9,623 bases of DNA, from positions 1 through 9,623 of the forward strand of contig JAHRXB010000154.1 of NCBI GenBank assembly GCA_019104905.1, written 5' to 3'. The notes beneath the pieces were generated by a model. That model saw nothing but the letters and a program-made list of their open reading frames with translations. It made no database searches and was not told where the DNA came from. The position numbers were made by a program, and so were the translations under genes. Origin of the DNA: Bdellovibrio sp. Lineage in GTDB: Bacteria > Bdellovibrionota > Bdellovibrionia > Bdellovibrionales > Bdellovibrionaceae. Shown piece by piece: positions 1 to 6,671 of the stretch. How positions within the stretch are numbered: the first letter of the stretch is position 1; each line of letters starts with the position of its first letter.

Positions 1-1419
1 TCTATTCCCGTGGACGGTCTTGTTGTTCAGGGGCGTTCGACGGTGGATGAGTCCATGTTAACAGGTGAAAGCATGCCGGTCACAAAGAGTATTGATGATC
101 ACGTTTATGCGGCGACCTTAAATCAAGAGGGGACTTTGCGCATTAGGGCCATCGGCGTTGGCAGTCGCACTCAGTTGGCGCAAATCATTAAAATCGTTAC
201 AACGGCCCAAGGATCAAAAGCACCTATACAACGGTTGGCGGATAAGATTTCGTCAGTGTTTGTGCCGGTAGTAGTTGGGGTGAGTGTGCTGACGTTCTTT
301 GGAACTTGGATGCTCACAGGGGATTTAGTAGCGGCCTTCGTTTCTTCTGTCTCTGTGTTAGTTATTGCTTGCCCTTGCGCTTTGGGGTTGGCGACACCCA
401 CGGCGGTCGTCGTCGGCATTGGCAAAGGAGCCCAAGCAGGAATTTTATTTCGTGATGCGAAGGCTTTGGAGTTGGCGGAAAAGATTGATGTTTTGGTTTT
501 GGATAAGACCGGAACTATCACGGAGGGAAAGCCTGTAGTGACGGATGTGATTACTCTTCCGGGGCAAACGCGTGAGAATATTTTACGATGGGCGGCCAGT
601 CTTGAGGCTGGATCTTCTCACCCCCTGGCTCATGCGATTGTTGAAGAAGCGCGACGGGAATCTCTTGGCAGTCTTGAAGTTCGCGATTTCAAAACCGTGG
701 CGGGGCACGGTGTGGAAGGGCACATAGAGGGGGTTTCGTATAAACTTGGACGCCCGTCTTGGGTTGCAGCCTCTTACGCTCTAAATCACGAGGTGTTAAG
801 TCATCTTGAGTCTCAAGGGAAAACTTTAATGGTGCTTGCAAATGACGAGCGCGTTCTGGGATATCTTGCTGTGGCGGATCGAATCAGAGAAAGCTCCAAA
901 GAGGCAATAACTTGGATTCAAAAGCGCGGCATTAAAGTCATGATGTTGACGGGGGATAACGAGGGAACAGCCCAGGAAATTTCTCGTCAGGCGGGAATTC
1001 AAGAATTTAAACATAGTGTGAAGCCGAACGACAAAGCCAGCGTGATTGTCGCTCTCAAAAGAAAAAAACAAAGAGTGGCCATGGTTGGTGATGGGATCAA
1101 TGATGCTCCGGCCTTGGCTATGTCGGACGTGAGTTTTTCGATGTCTTCAGGGACGGATATCGCGATTGAGGCGGCGGACGTGACCTTGATGAAAAATGAT
1201 CTTCGTTCAGTGGTTCAAGCGATTGAACTTTCGGAGCTCACCTTGAAAAAGATTCGTCAGAATCTGTTCTTTGCTTTTGTTTATAACGTGTTAGGAATTC
1301 CTTTGGCGGCTTTGGGGCTGCTTAATCCAGTGATTGCCGGGGCCGCTATGGCGATGAGTTCAGTCTCTGTTGTGAGCAATTCCTTAATGTTGAAAAGAAA
1401 GAAGCTGAGTTCTGAGTAA
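1..1419 (+). CDS. copA: Cu+-exporting P1B-type ATPase CopA (5' partial)
   Basis: Inner-membrane ATPase that pumps Cu+ out of the cytoplasm. The frame is open from base 1 (Ser-Ile-Pro-Val-Asp-Gly), so the start and any N-terminal metal-binding domains lie upstream; the GTG at 10 is an internal Val, not a start. Visible in order: the actuator motif TGES (about 61-72), the TM6 copper motif CPC(x)6P (CPC codons 370-378), the phosphorylated Asp of DKTGT (502-504), the nucleotide-domain His-Pro pair (619-624), TGDN (949-960) and GDGINDAP (1087-1110). TM7 carries N(x)6YN(x)4P (Tyr-Asn codons 1282-1287) and TM8 carries M(x)2SS(x)5N (from 1348). These three membrane motifs together are the established signature of Cu+ (P1B-1) ATPases, which argues against Zn/Cd or Co types. 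It could be the house-keeping exporter or the FixI/CtpA-like version that supplies copper to oxidases; the missing N-terminus and upstream genes would decide. The stop abuts the stop of the convergent neighbour. Confidence 0.95.
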   Translation, partial: SIPVDGLVVQGRSTVDESMLTGESMPVTKSIDDHVYAATLNQEGTLRIRAIGVGSRTQLAQIIKIVTTAQGSKAPIQRLADKISSVFVPVVVGVSVLTFFGTWMLTGDLVAAFVSSVSVLVIACPCALGLATPTAVVVGIGKGAQAGILFRDAKALELAEKIDVLVLDKTGTITEGKPVVTDVITLPGQTRENILRWAASLEAGSSHPLAHAIVEEARRESLGSLEVRDFKTVAGHGVEGHIEGVSYKLGRPSWVAASYALNHEVLSHLESQGKTLMVLANDERVLGYLAVADRIRESSKEAITWIQKRGIKVMMLTGDNEGTAQEISRQAGIQEFKHSVKPNDKASVIVALKRKKQRVAMVGDGINDAPALAMSDVSFSMSSGTDIAIEAADVTLMKNDLRSVVQAIELSELTLKKIRQNLFFAFVYNVLGIPLAALGLLNPVIAGAAMAMSSVSVVSNSLMLKRKKLSSE

Positions 1420-3009
1420 TCAGCCCTTGTCTTTGGTTTTAATATAAGCTTCTCGTAGCCAAAGACGGATGTGTTTTAAGAAATAGTCTTTCATTCCGAA
1501 GAAGACGAAGTGATTGAGGACGGCTTCGCTCCCTTTGTCTTTTTCGGTAAAGGTGATGCTGCCGATAATCTCAGGGGTCTCGAGTTCTTCGGGGCGCCAC
1601 AGGATGAATTCGCGAAATGACCCAAGGGCCATGGGGCGATAATATTTAAGCACCAAGCCCGCTTCTGAGATTTGGGTGATCTCAACCGGATTGGCGACTT
1701 TCAGAAGGCTTTGATCTTCCATGCTAGAGACATTCACAGCTTCTTTGTTGAGTAATCCGGGGTGTTGGGAAAGAAGTTTTTTGAGAATGTAAGCCTTGTC
1801 CAGGGGAGAAGAAAAAAGATTCTTAACCCAAGAAGTCAATCCAAGGACCTCATCCAGGTTGAGATTCTTTTTTGCGATGACGTAGAGGGCTGGCATTGTG
1901 GCCAAAGAGATGGCGGACTTGTTGGCGCGGTCTTGCAGATTCTGACAGAGCTGTTCCCAGCGCTTCTTTTGTTCGATAGCGAAAACTTCGTAGTTTGCAA
2001 AAATGATATCGAACTGGGTGGGGAGGTGTTGGCGGTGTACGGTTTCCTTATCCGCAAGATCTGACTGAAGTTGCGCATAACTGTTGTAGATGTAAATTTC
2101 GACGTTGGATATCTTGTCAGCCAAGTAGGTCTTCAATTCAGAAGAATAGATAGAGTCCTCATCAAGAATCAATATCCGGGTCGTGCTACCGCGAGTGTTT
2201 TTAATCTCCTGAGTTTTGTGAGATTTGTTTTGCAAGATGCTTCGGCGAATTTGACTAATCTGTTTGTTGTCGGCACCGAAAAACAGGAATTCACAGAGAA
2301 ACTCCTTAGGAGCGATTTCTTTACAGGAATTGCAAAAAGCAAAGATACTTTTTTTATCGTCTGTTTTGAATGGTTCGCCATAATATTTTGTCATGGCGCC
2401 GATCTTGATTTCATGATTGTTAATCGTGGAAAATCCGACTTCTGAAATGCTATTCAGAGTGACACCCTTTAGCATCTCGATGGTGGATTTGATCTTCATG
2501 GAGGCCACGGTGCTCGTGTTTAAAGGATGGTGACCGGCGAGAGCATATTCTAAGTGCAGTTTTAAGATTAGCTTATCGAAAGGTTTAAAAATAACGTTAC
2601 TGATAATGCGATCTTCAGCCAGGGCGATGTCGAAGTCGGGACTGTCAAAGGCCGTGAGGACCAGGGACGTAGGATCCTGCTCTGTGCACATTTTCTTTCT
2701 TAAGAAGAATTCCCGGGCGCGTTTCACCAGCCCCATATTTTGAGTACCTAGAAACTCATCTTTGGCGATCACTAGGCGAAGTTGGTGAGTGTTTGAAGGG
2801 GCGATATTTTCAGATGTATCATCCTTGTACTTTTGCCCGCCGGTCGCCAGAGCTTTGGGGCCCTCTTGAAGGGCTGCTTTGAGCCAGTCATGAAAAAGGG
2901 CAAGGCTTGGAAAAATGCGTATATGAAGTTGCGGATCTATACTCCTCAGAGTTTCAAAAAGATCCTTCAGGATACGTTCATCATCTTCCAGGATATATAT
3001 GAACTTCAT
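1420..3009 (-). CDS. Tandem receiver/PilZ-like protein (REC-PilZ-REC-PilZ layout)
   Basis: Probably a cytoplasmic signalling protein, 529 residues, with no signal peptide or membrane segment and no DNA-binding, GGDEF, EAL or kinase domain seen. Residues 1-155 look like a receiver: acidic pair D9/D10, possible phospho-acceptor D84, T119 and a classic Lys-Pro-Phe with K142. Residues about 170-262 resemble PilZ: NSISEVG (G192), then a Phe-Phe-Gly (243-245). The second half repeats the plan: receiver-like 278-415 with D283/D285 but N339/Y340 where the phospho-Asp should be and S401 in place of the Lys, then PilZ-like 431-525 with TQISEAG (G451) and Phe-Phe-Gly (503-505). Neither PilZ-like region shows an RxxxR motif ahead of it, so cyclic-di-GMP binding is doubtful. 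The PilZ assignment is by motif resemblance only; the receiver assignment of the first module is firmer. The gene lies 47 nt behind DUF486, so it could be co-transcribed or use its own promoter. Start: ATG at 3009-3007, with AAAGG only 3 nt upstream. Confidence 0.8.
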   Translation of the reverse strand: MKFIYILEDDERILKDLFETLRSIDPQLHIRIFPSLALFHDWLKAALQEGPKALATGGQKYKDDTSENIAPSNTHQLRLVIAKDEFLGTQNMGLVKRAREFFLRKKMCTEQDPTSLVLTAFDSPDFDIALAEDRIISNVIFKPFDKLILKLHLEYALAGHHPLNTSTVASMKIKSTIEMLKGVTLNSISEVGFSTINNHEIKIGAMTKYYGEPFKTDDKKSIFAFCNSCKEIAPKEFLCEFLFFGADNKQISQIRRSILQNKSHKTQEIKNTRGSTTRILILDEDSIYSSELKTYLADKISNVEIYIYNSYAQLQSDLADKETVHRQHLPTQFDIIFANYEVFAIEQKKRWEQLCQNLQDRANKSAISLATMPALYVIAKKNLNLDEVLGLTSWVKNLFSSPLDKAYILKKLLSQHPGLLNKEAVNVSSMEDQSLLKVANPVEITQISEAGLVLKYYRPMALGSFREFILWRPEELETPEIIGSITFTEKDKGSEAVLNHFVFFGMKDYFLKHIRLWLREAYIKTKDKG

Positions 3010-3017
3010 ATGCCTTT

Positions 3018-3023
3018 ATTGTA
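3018..3023 (-). promoter_or_regulatory. Candidate -10 box for the REC/PilZ-like gene
   Basis: On the minus strand this reads TACAAT, 5 of 6 to the sigma-70 consensus. No good -35 is visible at 16-18 nt. It ends 8 nt before the ATG at 3009, so a transcript would start at or within about 2 nt of the start codon. It would give the gene its own promoter apart from the upstream transporter operon. Confidence 0.35.
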
Positions 3024-3056
3024 TCTTAGAATGAGATGAAAGTGTGAGAGGAAAAA

Positions 3057-3401
3057 CTAAGGGGACCTGAAAATAAAGTAAACGGCTCCTATAAGGCATA
3101 ATCCCGCCCAGAGGAAATCTAATTTCAAGGATTGTTTCATATAGAGAACTGAAAAACCGGCAAAGACCACCATGGTGATGACTTCCTGGATGATCTTAAG
3201 CTGAGGCAGGGTGAATTGGTGAAAGCCGATTCGATTGGCGGGAACCTGTAAGACGTATTCAAAAAAGGCAATCCCCCAGCTGACGAGGATGGCCACCCAT
3301 AGGGCCGAATCCCGGAGGGATTTTAAGTGGCCATACCAGGCAAATGTCATAAAGATATTGGAGAGAATCAAAAGTCCAATGGGAGTCAGGCTTTGCATCA
3401 T
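3057..3401 (-). CDS. DUF486 (DMT-family) small membrane protein
   Basis: Integral membrane protein of 114 residues, full length for the DUF486 family, which is placed in the drug/metabolite transporter superfamily but has no assigned substrate. Family hallmarks are plain: NIFMTFAWYGHLK (residues 15-27), SWGIAFFEYVLQVPANRIG (41-59) and LKIIQEVITMVVF (68-80). Four hydrophobic segments are expected at about 7-25, 33-50, 70-86 and 95-112. The start ATG overlaps the stop of the phosphate transporter in an ATGA arrangement (3401-3398), which suggests translational coupling. AGAGG (minus strand of 3411-3407) sits 5 nt before the first ATG and 8 nt before the second (3398-3396), so the protein begins Met-Met or Met-Gln. 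Function unknown; an auxiliary or independent transporter role is inference only. Confidence 0.92.
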   Translation of the reverse strand: MMQSLTPIGLLILSNIFMTFAWYGHLKSLRDSALWVAILVSWGIAFFEYVLQVPANRIGFHQFTLPQLKIIQEVITMVVFAGFSVLYMKQSLKLDFLWAGLCLIGAVYFIFRSP

Positions 3402-5002
3402 GTGGACCTCTGGTTATAGGCGTGATTGCAAAGAAGGCTGGCGATACGGCGATATTCACTTAAAAGATCTAAGTGAATAGAGCTGGTATTGATGGAGGTC
3501 GCAAGTCCGCGATTGAGTCGGCTGATGTGGTTTTCGCGTAAAGAAATCTCTGTCTTTGCAAGGTCTCTCTTAAGGTGAATCGCCTCTTCACAAAGCTCTT
3601 TGTTTTGGTTGGCGTTGATGGCCATCGCGGCCACCTTAACAACTTGCTCGTGCATTTGGCGAATTTCTGCCCAGCCATCTTCAGAGAACTCAAGCTTGAG
3701 CGCATTCTTTTTAATGGCCAGGGCAAGGATGTTGATGTCAATCGCATCCGCCGCTCTTTCCAAATCACTGAGGAACATAATCATGTCCATGACGTTTTGG
3801 TGGACGACGGTGTTGGATTTATTGGCATGATCCAAAAGGAACATTTTTGTTTCGCGATACAAGAAGTCGACTTTGTTGTCGCGATCTTTGATTGAATCGA
3901 AGTCTTTAGGGTCGTTGGTTTCAAAAAGTCGAATAGAATCCTTCAGCATACCCAAGACAATATCTGCTGTTCTTTGGATTTCTCGGTTGGCATATGAGAT
4001 CGCCAAGGCAGAGCTTTGGTAATTGTTTCTGTTTACGAACTCAGTGCCGAACTCTTCAGAGGCGGCCTTAGGGAACATTTTTTCAATGACCTCAGCGCCT
4101 TTGTTGATGAAAGGATAGAAGAGCACCGCAGAAAGAATATTGAAGATAAGATGAGCGTTGGCGATAGAGCGAGTGAGTGTGGTGTCAAAGGTCAGCAGGA
4201 AGTCGATAAAGATCTGCGTGAATGGATAGAAAATCACCACGCTGATGGTTTTATAAAAGAAATGCGCCCAGGCCACTTGGCGACCGATGTAGTTCCCGCC
4301 GGCGGCAGCAATAAGAGCCACAGAGGTGGTTCCGATGTTAGCTCCGTAAACCCAAATCATAGCATCATAAAAAGTGATGGCTTTCACCGTCGCTAAGCTC
4401 ATGGCAAGACCGATTGTGACAGCGCTGCTTTGTACAAACGCACAAAAGACGATTGAGATCATGAGAGAATAACCCGGATTGTCGCGAACGTTTTGGAACA
4501 GGTCCGTCAACATGGGGTTTTCAGCAAAGTGATGGGCGGCGGAAGAGATTAAATTCAGTCCCAGGAAAAGAAGACCAAATCCCATGAAGACCAAAGAGAG
4601 GTTTTTGAACACGGTTTTCTTGGCCTTAAAATAGAACGCAAAGGCGATGGCAAAGACGGGCAATGCAAATTGTCCCAGATCCAAAGAGATCAATTGAACA
4701 GTCAAGGTGGTGCCAATCGCCGTTCCGATAATTACGCCCATGACCTGACGAAGATTGATGACTCGGGCAGAGCCCAATCCTACCAGCATGGAGGTGACGG
4801 CCCCTGAGCTTTGCATAAGAGTCGTTAGCACGACACCACTTAAGATGGCCAAAAATTTACTTTGTGAAATGTGATTTAAAAGGGAGGTGATTTTCCCCGC
4901 CATTAATTTTTCAAGGGAGGAAGAGGCTAGGCCCATTCCATATAAAAACAGCGCCACACCGCTAATAAGAAAAACGAAATAGGAATTGTGGGTTTCAATC
5001 AT
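3398..5002 (-). CDS. Na+/phosphate cotransporter family protein with C-terminal PhoU-like domain
   Basis: Inner-membrane transporter of 534 residues predicted to move inorganic phosphate with Na+. The N-terminal 300 residues contain the two inverted Na_Pi_cotrans repeats: the first has LMQSSGAVTS (QSS 64-66) followed by GTAIGTTLT (93-101), the second has FVQSSAVTIG (QSS 191-193) followed by GANIGTTSVAL (220-230). Paired QSS motifs are the known substrate-site signature of this family (NptA, YjbB, SLC34). From about residue 335 to the end the sequence is helical and PhoU-like, with DRDNKVDFLYRE (373-384), a Ser-Asp-Leu-Glu-Arg at 412-416 and a closing DLLSEYRRIASL helix. This domain order is common in bacterial YjbB-like proteins, and the PhoU part probably senses or gates; YjbB itself has been linked to phosphate efflux, so direction is uncertain. 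It starts 6 nt after the DUF1275 stop and overlaps DUF486 by 4 nt, as expected within an operon. The GGA of GGATAA is the nearest Shine-Dalgarno-like element. Confidence 0.93.
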   Translation of the reverse strand: MIETHNSYFVFLISGVALFLYGMGLASSSLEKLMAGKITSLLNHISQSKFLAILSGVVLTTLMQSSGAVTSMLVGLGSARVINLRQVMGVIIGTAIGTTLTVQLISLDLGQFALPVFAIAFAFYFKAKKTVFKNLSLVFMGFGLLFLGLNLISSAAHHFAENPMLTDLFQNVRDNPGYSLMISIVFCAFVQSSAVTIGLAMSLATVKAITFYDAMIWVYGANIGTTSVALIAAAGGNYIGRQVAWAHFFYKTISVVIFYPFTQIFIDFLLTFDTTLTRSIANAHLIFNILSAVLFYPFINKGAEVIEKMFPKAASEEFGTEFVNRNNYQSSALAISYANREIQRTADIVLGMLKDSIRLFETNDPKDFDSIKDRDNKVDFLYRETKMFLLDHANKSNTVVHQNVMDMIMFLSDLERAADAIDINILALAIKKNALKLEFSEDGWAEIRQMHEQVVKVAAMAINANQNKELCEEAIHLKRDLAKTEISLRENHISRLNRGLATSINTSSIHLDLLSEYRRIASLLCNHAYNQRST

Positions 5003-5008
5003 GCTGCA

Positions 5009-5743
5009 TTATCCGTTAATGTCGTTAAAGTGAATGAGGCTCCAAAAGAACAGAATTGTAGCAATTCCTCCGGGAATAAGGAAGCCCCAATACTGTGCGT
5101 GAAGATACACGTAAGCTGAAGCGAACGAGCCCAGAATGAAAGAGCCGATTAAACCCAAGCGCATCCAATTGGCGCGGATTTCATTCGTTCGAGGTTGAAT
5201 TTTGTGAGAGTGAAAAATCATGCGCACCAGGCCAATCCCTAGATCCGTGGTGATACCTGTGAGGTGAGTGGTGCGAATGATAGCTCCGAAGGCCGAGGTG
5301 ACTGTGGCATTTTGAATTCCGCAGGCTAAGCAGAGGGCGGCAAGTAAAAGATAATCTTTATTCACAATCGGCGCGCCGAACTCCCCAAAGTATCCCAGAT
5401 TGCCTCCAGCGGTGACGGCCATCGTAAGAACAAATATGAGAAACATGACGACAGGATAAAGGGGGCGCTGATTGGTTTGAATTCTTCGATCCACAAAATA
5501 GGCTGACAACATGGTGCCACCGATAAAAAAACCCGGAACCGTGAGCATCCCGAGAGCCGGAATCCATTTTCCTGATGCGGCCTCAGTGCCAATCAAGGTT
5601 CCAAAACCCGTCACGTGAGAAACGAAACGATGGCAAGAAAGATATCCACCAGTATTAATGGCACCAGCTTGGAAGGCCATGGAAAGCCAAATAGCAACGT
5701 TCGAGCGACTGTAGTGAGACAGAGTTCGTTGATATGAGAACAT
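5009..5743 (-). CDS. DUF1275 / YoaK-family membrane protein
   Basis: Integral membrane protein of 244 residues, the usual length for DUF1275 (YoaK family), whose function is not established. Diagnostic stretches are AGAINTGGY (26-34) with SHVTGFGT (42-49), and CGIQNATVTSAFGA (141-154) with RTTHLTGITTDLG (157-169); the paired THLTG / SHVTG motifs mark the family. About six hydrophobic segments can be counted (roughly 14-32, 62-82, 97-115, 130-150, 196-214, 219-237). It is the promoter-proximal gene of the likely operon with the phosphate transporter and DUF486, starting 82 bp from the divergent Nudix gene. No Shine-Dalgarno sequence precedes the ATG at 5743; the region just upstream reads TAATCT, nine bases before the start. 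An internal start at Met22 would remove part of the first segment, so the first ATG is preferred. A link to phosphate physiology is suggested by position only. Confidence 0.9.
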   Translation of the reverse strand: MFSYQRTLSHYSRSNVAIWLSMAFQAGAINTGGYLSCHRFVSHVTGFGTLIGTEAASGKWIPALGMLTVPGFFIGGTMLSAYFVDRRIQTNQRPLYPVVMFLIFVLTMAVTAGGNLGYFGEFGAPIVNKDYLLLAALCLACGIQNATVTSAFGAIIRTTHLTGITTDLGIGLVRMIFHSHKIQPRTNEIRANWMRLGLIGSFILGSFASAYVYLHAQYWGFLIPGGIATILFFWSLIHFNDING

Positions 5744-5784
5744 AATGGAAATAGATTAAAACAACTCTACTAAAAAGACAAAAG

Positions 5785-5813
5785 ACTCCTATATACTTAG
5801 GTCTATAAGGAGT
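5785..5813 (+). promoter_or_regulatory. Inverted repeat enclosing the Nudix gene's Shine-Dalgarno
   Basis: ACTCCT (5785-5790) pairs with AGGAGT (5808-5813), and TATA (5792-5795) pairs with TATA (5804-5807), with one bulged A (5791) and an 8-nt loop. The right arm contains the only strong ribosome site (TAAGGAG, 5806-5812) for the Nudix ATG at 5826, at a longish spacing of 13 nt. If transcribed whole, the hairpin would hide the ribosome site. The left half also contains TATACT (5792-5797), a good -10 box; a transcript from it would start near 5804 and lack the left arm, in which case the dyad could only act as DNA. Confidence 0.4.
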
Positions 5814-5825
5814 GAAATAGTCTGT

Positions 5826-6242
5826 ATGGCTCTAAAGACGGAACCTGTCCTGGTTGTTGCTGCGGTGATTCGCCGCGCGGGAGATCCTGAAAGGCGTATT
5901 TTGGTGGTTCGTCGTGGGCCCGATCAGAGTGGTGCCGGCCATTGGGAATTCCCAGGGGGGAAGGTGGAGGTCGCCGAGTCTCCAGAACAAGCTCTTCTTC
6001 GTGAAATTGACGAGGAGTTGTCCTTGCCGATCAAAGTAGGTGCGTTGATCGGTGAGCGGGACTTTGCGTACCCGACCAAGCTGATTCGTCTTCGGGTGTA
6101 TTGGGCTGAAGCCACGCACGGAGAGGTGCGACTGGTAGAGCACGACGCCTTAAAGTGGTGTTTGCCTGAAGAAATTAATCTAGACGAGCTTTCAGCTGCG
6201 GACAGGCCTTTTGTGGGGATGATTCTTCAGGGAAGTAAGTAA
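5826..6242 (+). CDS. MutT-like Nudix hydrolase
   Basis: Small cytoplasmic pyrophosphohydrolase of 138 residues, likely cleaving a nucleoside triphosphate such as 8-oxo-dGTP to the monophosphate. The Nudix box spans residues 45-67: G45, E51, R59-E60, E63-E64, all present. The box-closing Gly is Ser66, a tolerated but noticeable change. The segment before it, GHWEFPGGKVE (38-48), is typical of MutT, as is the C-terminal HDALKWCLPEEI (residues 105-116) followed by an Asp/Ala/Pro-rich end. Substrate cannot be read from sequence; other dNTP or sugar-nucleotide clients are possible. It is divergent from the DUF1275 operon. Its 3' end overlaps that of the convergent DCC gene by 16 bp. TAAGGAG at 5806-5812 supports the chosen ATG, and no alternative in-frame start lies nearer. 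Confidence 0.92.
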   Translation: MALKTEPVLVVAAVIRRAGDPERRILVVRRGPDQSGAGHWEFPGGKVEVAESPEQALLREIDEELSLPIKVGALIGERDFAYPTKLIRLRVYWAEATHGEVRLVEHDALKWCLPEEINLDELSAADRPFVGMILQGSK

Positions 6243-6637
6243 GAGCGTTCCTCAGGGGTGGGAAGTCGACACAAGTCTCTTTTGCCGAACCAGGAGTATC
6301 TGTTCTTTGCGACGAAGTTATAGAAGACATCTCGGATCGGAGCGGGGATCAGTGTTGCCGCAGCGAAAAGTTTATAACCTCCACCCAGCCTAGAGAGTAC
6401 TTTTAAAATGGCCGCAGATCTGTAGTAGGTTTTTCCTGCCTCAAAGTAGATCACTGTATCAAGTTTAGTACGATCTTCGCTCGAGAGTAATTGAGCTGCC
6501 GTCGTCCCCTGCAGAGGAGCGAAGAGGAAAACATGAGATTTATCCCGACTGATCACGGCGTCGACAAAACCGTTACAAAGGTGGCAGACGCCATCAAAAA
6601 AGACTACGTTTCTCATTTTAAGGTCTACCTTTTCCAT
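6227..6637 (-). CDS. DCC/DUF393 thiol-disulfide oxidoreductase-like protein
   Basis: Predicted thioredoxin-fold protein of the DCC family (DUF393), 136 residues. The name-giving DxxCxxC motif is at residues 15-21 (FFDGVCHLCN, C18 and C21). Other family positions present are APLQG (40-44), YRSAAILKVLSRLGG (72-86), the IRDVFYNFVAKNRYSWFG stretch (101-118) and a late Cys at 123 before Arg-Leu-Pro. Redox activity is inferred from the CxxC; no substrate is known for the family. The start is ambiguous: the ATG at 6637-6635 has TGGAA about 6 nt upstream, while the ATG at 6616-6614 (Met8) lies directly before the conserved beta strand and is preceded by AAGGT. The longer form leaves only 34 bp to the divergent LON-domain gene. 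No signal peptide, so the protein is likely cytoplasmic. Confidence 0.9.
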   Translation of the reverse strand: MEKVDLKMRNVVFFDGVCHLCNGFVDAVISRDKSHVFLFAPLQGTTAAQLLSSEDRTKLDTVIYFEAGKTYYRSAAILKVLSRLGGGYKLFAAATLIPAPIRDVFYNFVAKNRYSWFGKRDLCRLPTPEERSYLLP

Positions 6638-6659
6638 AGCATTTCCAGATTACAGTCTC

Positions 6660-6665
6660 TATAAT
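6660..6665 (+). promoter_or_regulatory. Perfect -10 box abutting the LON-domain gene start
   Basis: TATAAT matches the sigma-70 -10 consensus at all six positions. It ends 6 nt before the ATG at 6672, so the expected transcription start is the A of the ATG. No Shine-Dalgarno sequence lies between it and the start. The best -35 at 17-nt spacing is only TAGCAT (6637-6642), which overlaps the start of the divergent DCC gene. The flanking AATATT makes the site partly symmetric, so it could also serve as a -10 on the other strand. Confidence 0.5.
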
Positions 6666-6671
6666 ATTCCC

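Noticed and set aside
10..1419. GTG at 10 as a true start giving a short ATPase.
   Set aside because: The frame is open to base 1 and encodes the conserved Ile-Pro-Val-Asp-Gly of P-type ATPases, so the gene is cut by the window edge.
1561..1568. GCCGATAA, a perfect FliA -10 on the plus strand.
   Set aside because: It sits inside the REC/PilZ-like gene, no TAAAGTTT-like -35 occurs 11 nt upstream, and no plus-strand gene follows it.
2071..2445. Plus-strand open frame of 124 codons antisense to the REC/PilZ-like gene, and similar ones at 1762-2064 and 4016-4396.
   Set aside because: They lie wholly inside well-supported minus-strand genes, have no family resemblance and no ribosome site; they are codon-structure shadows.
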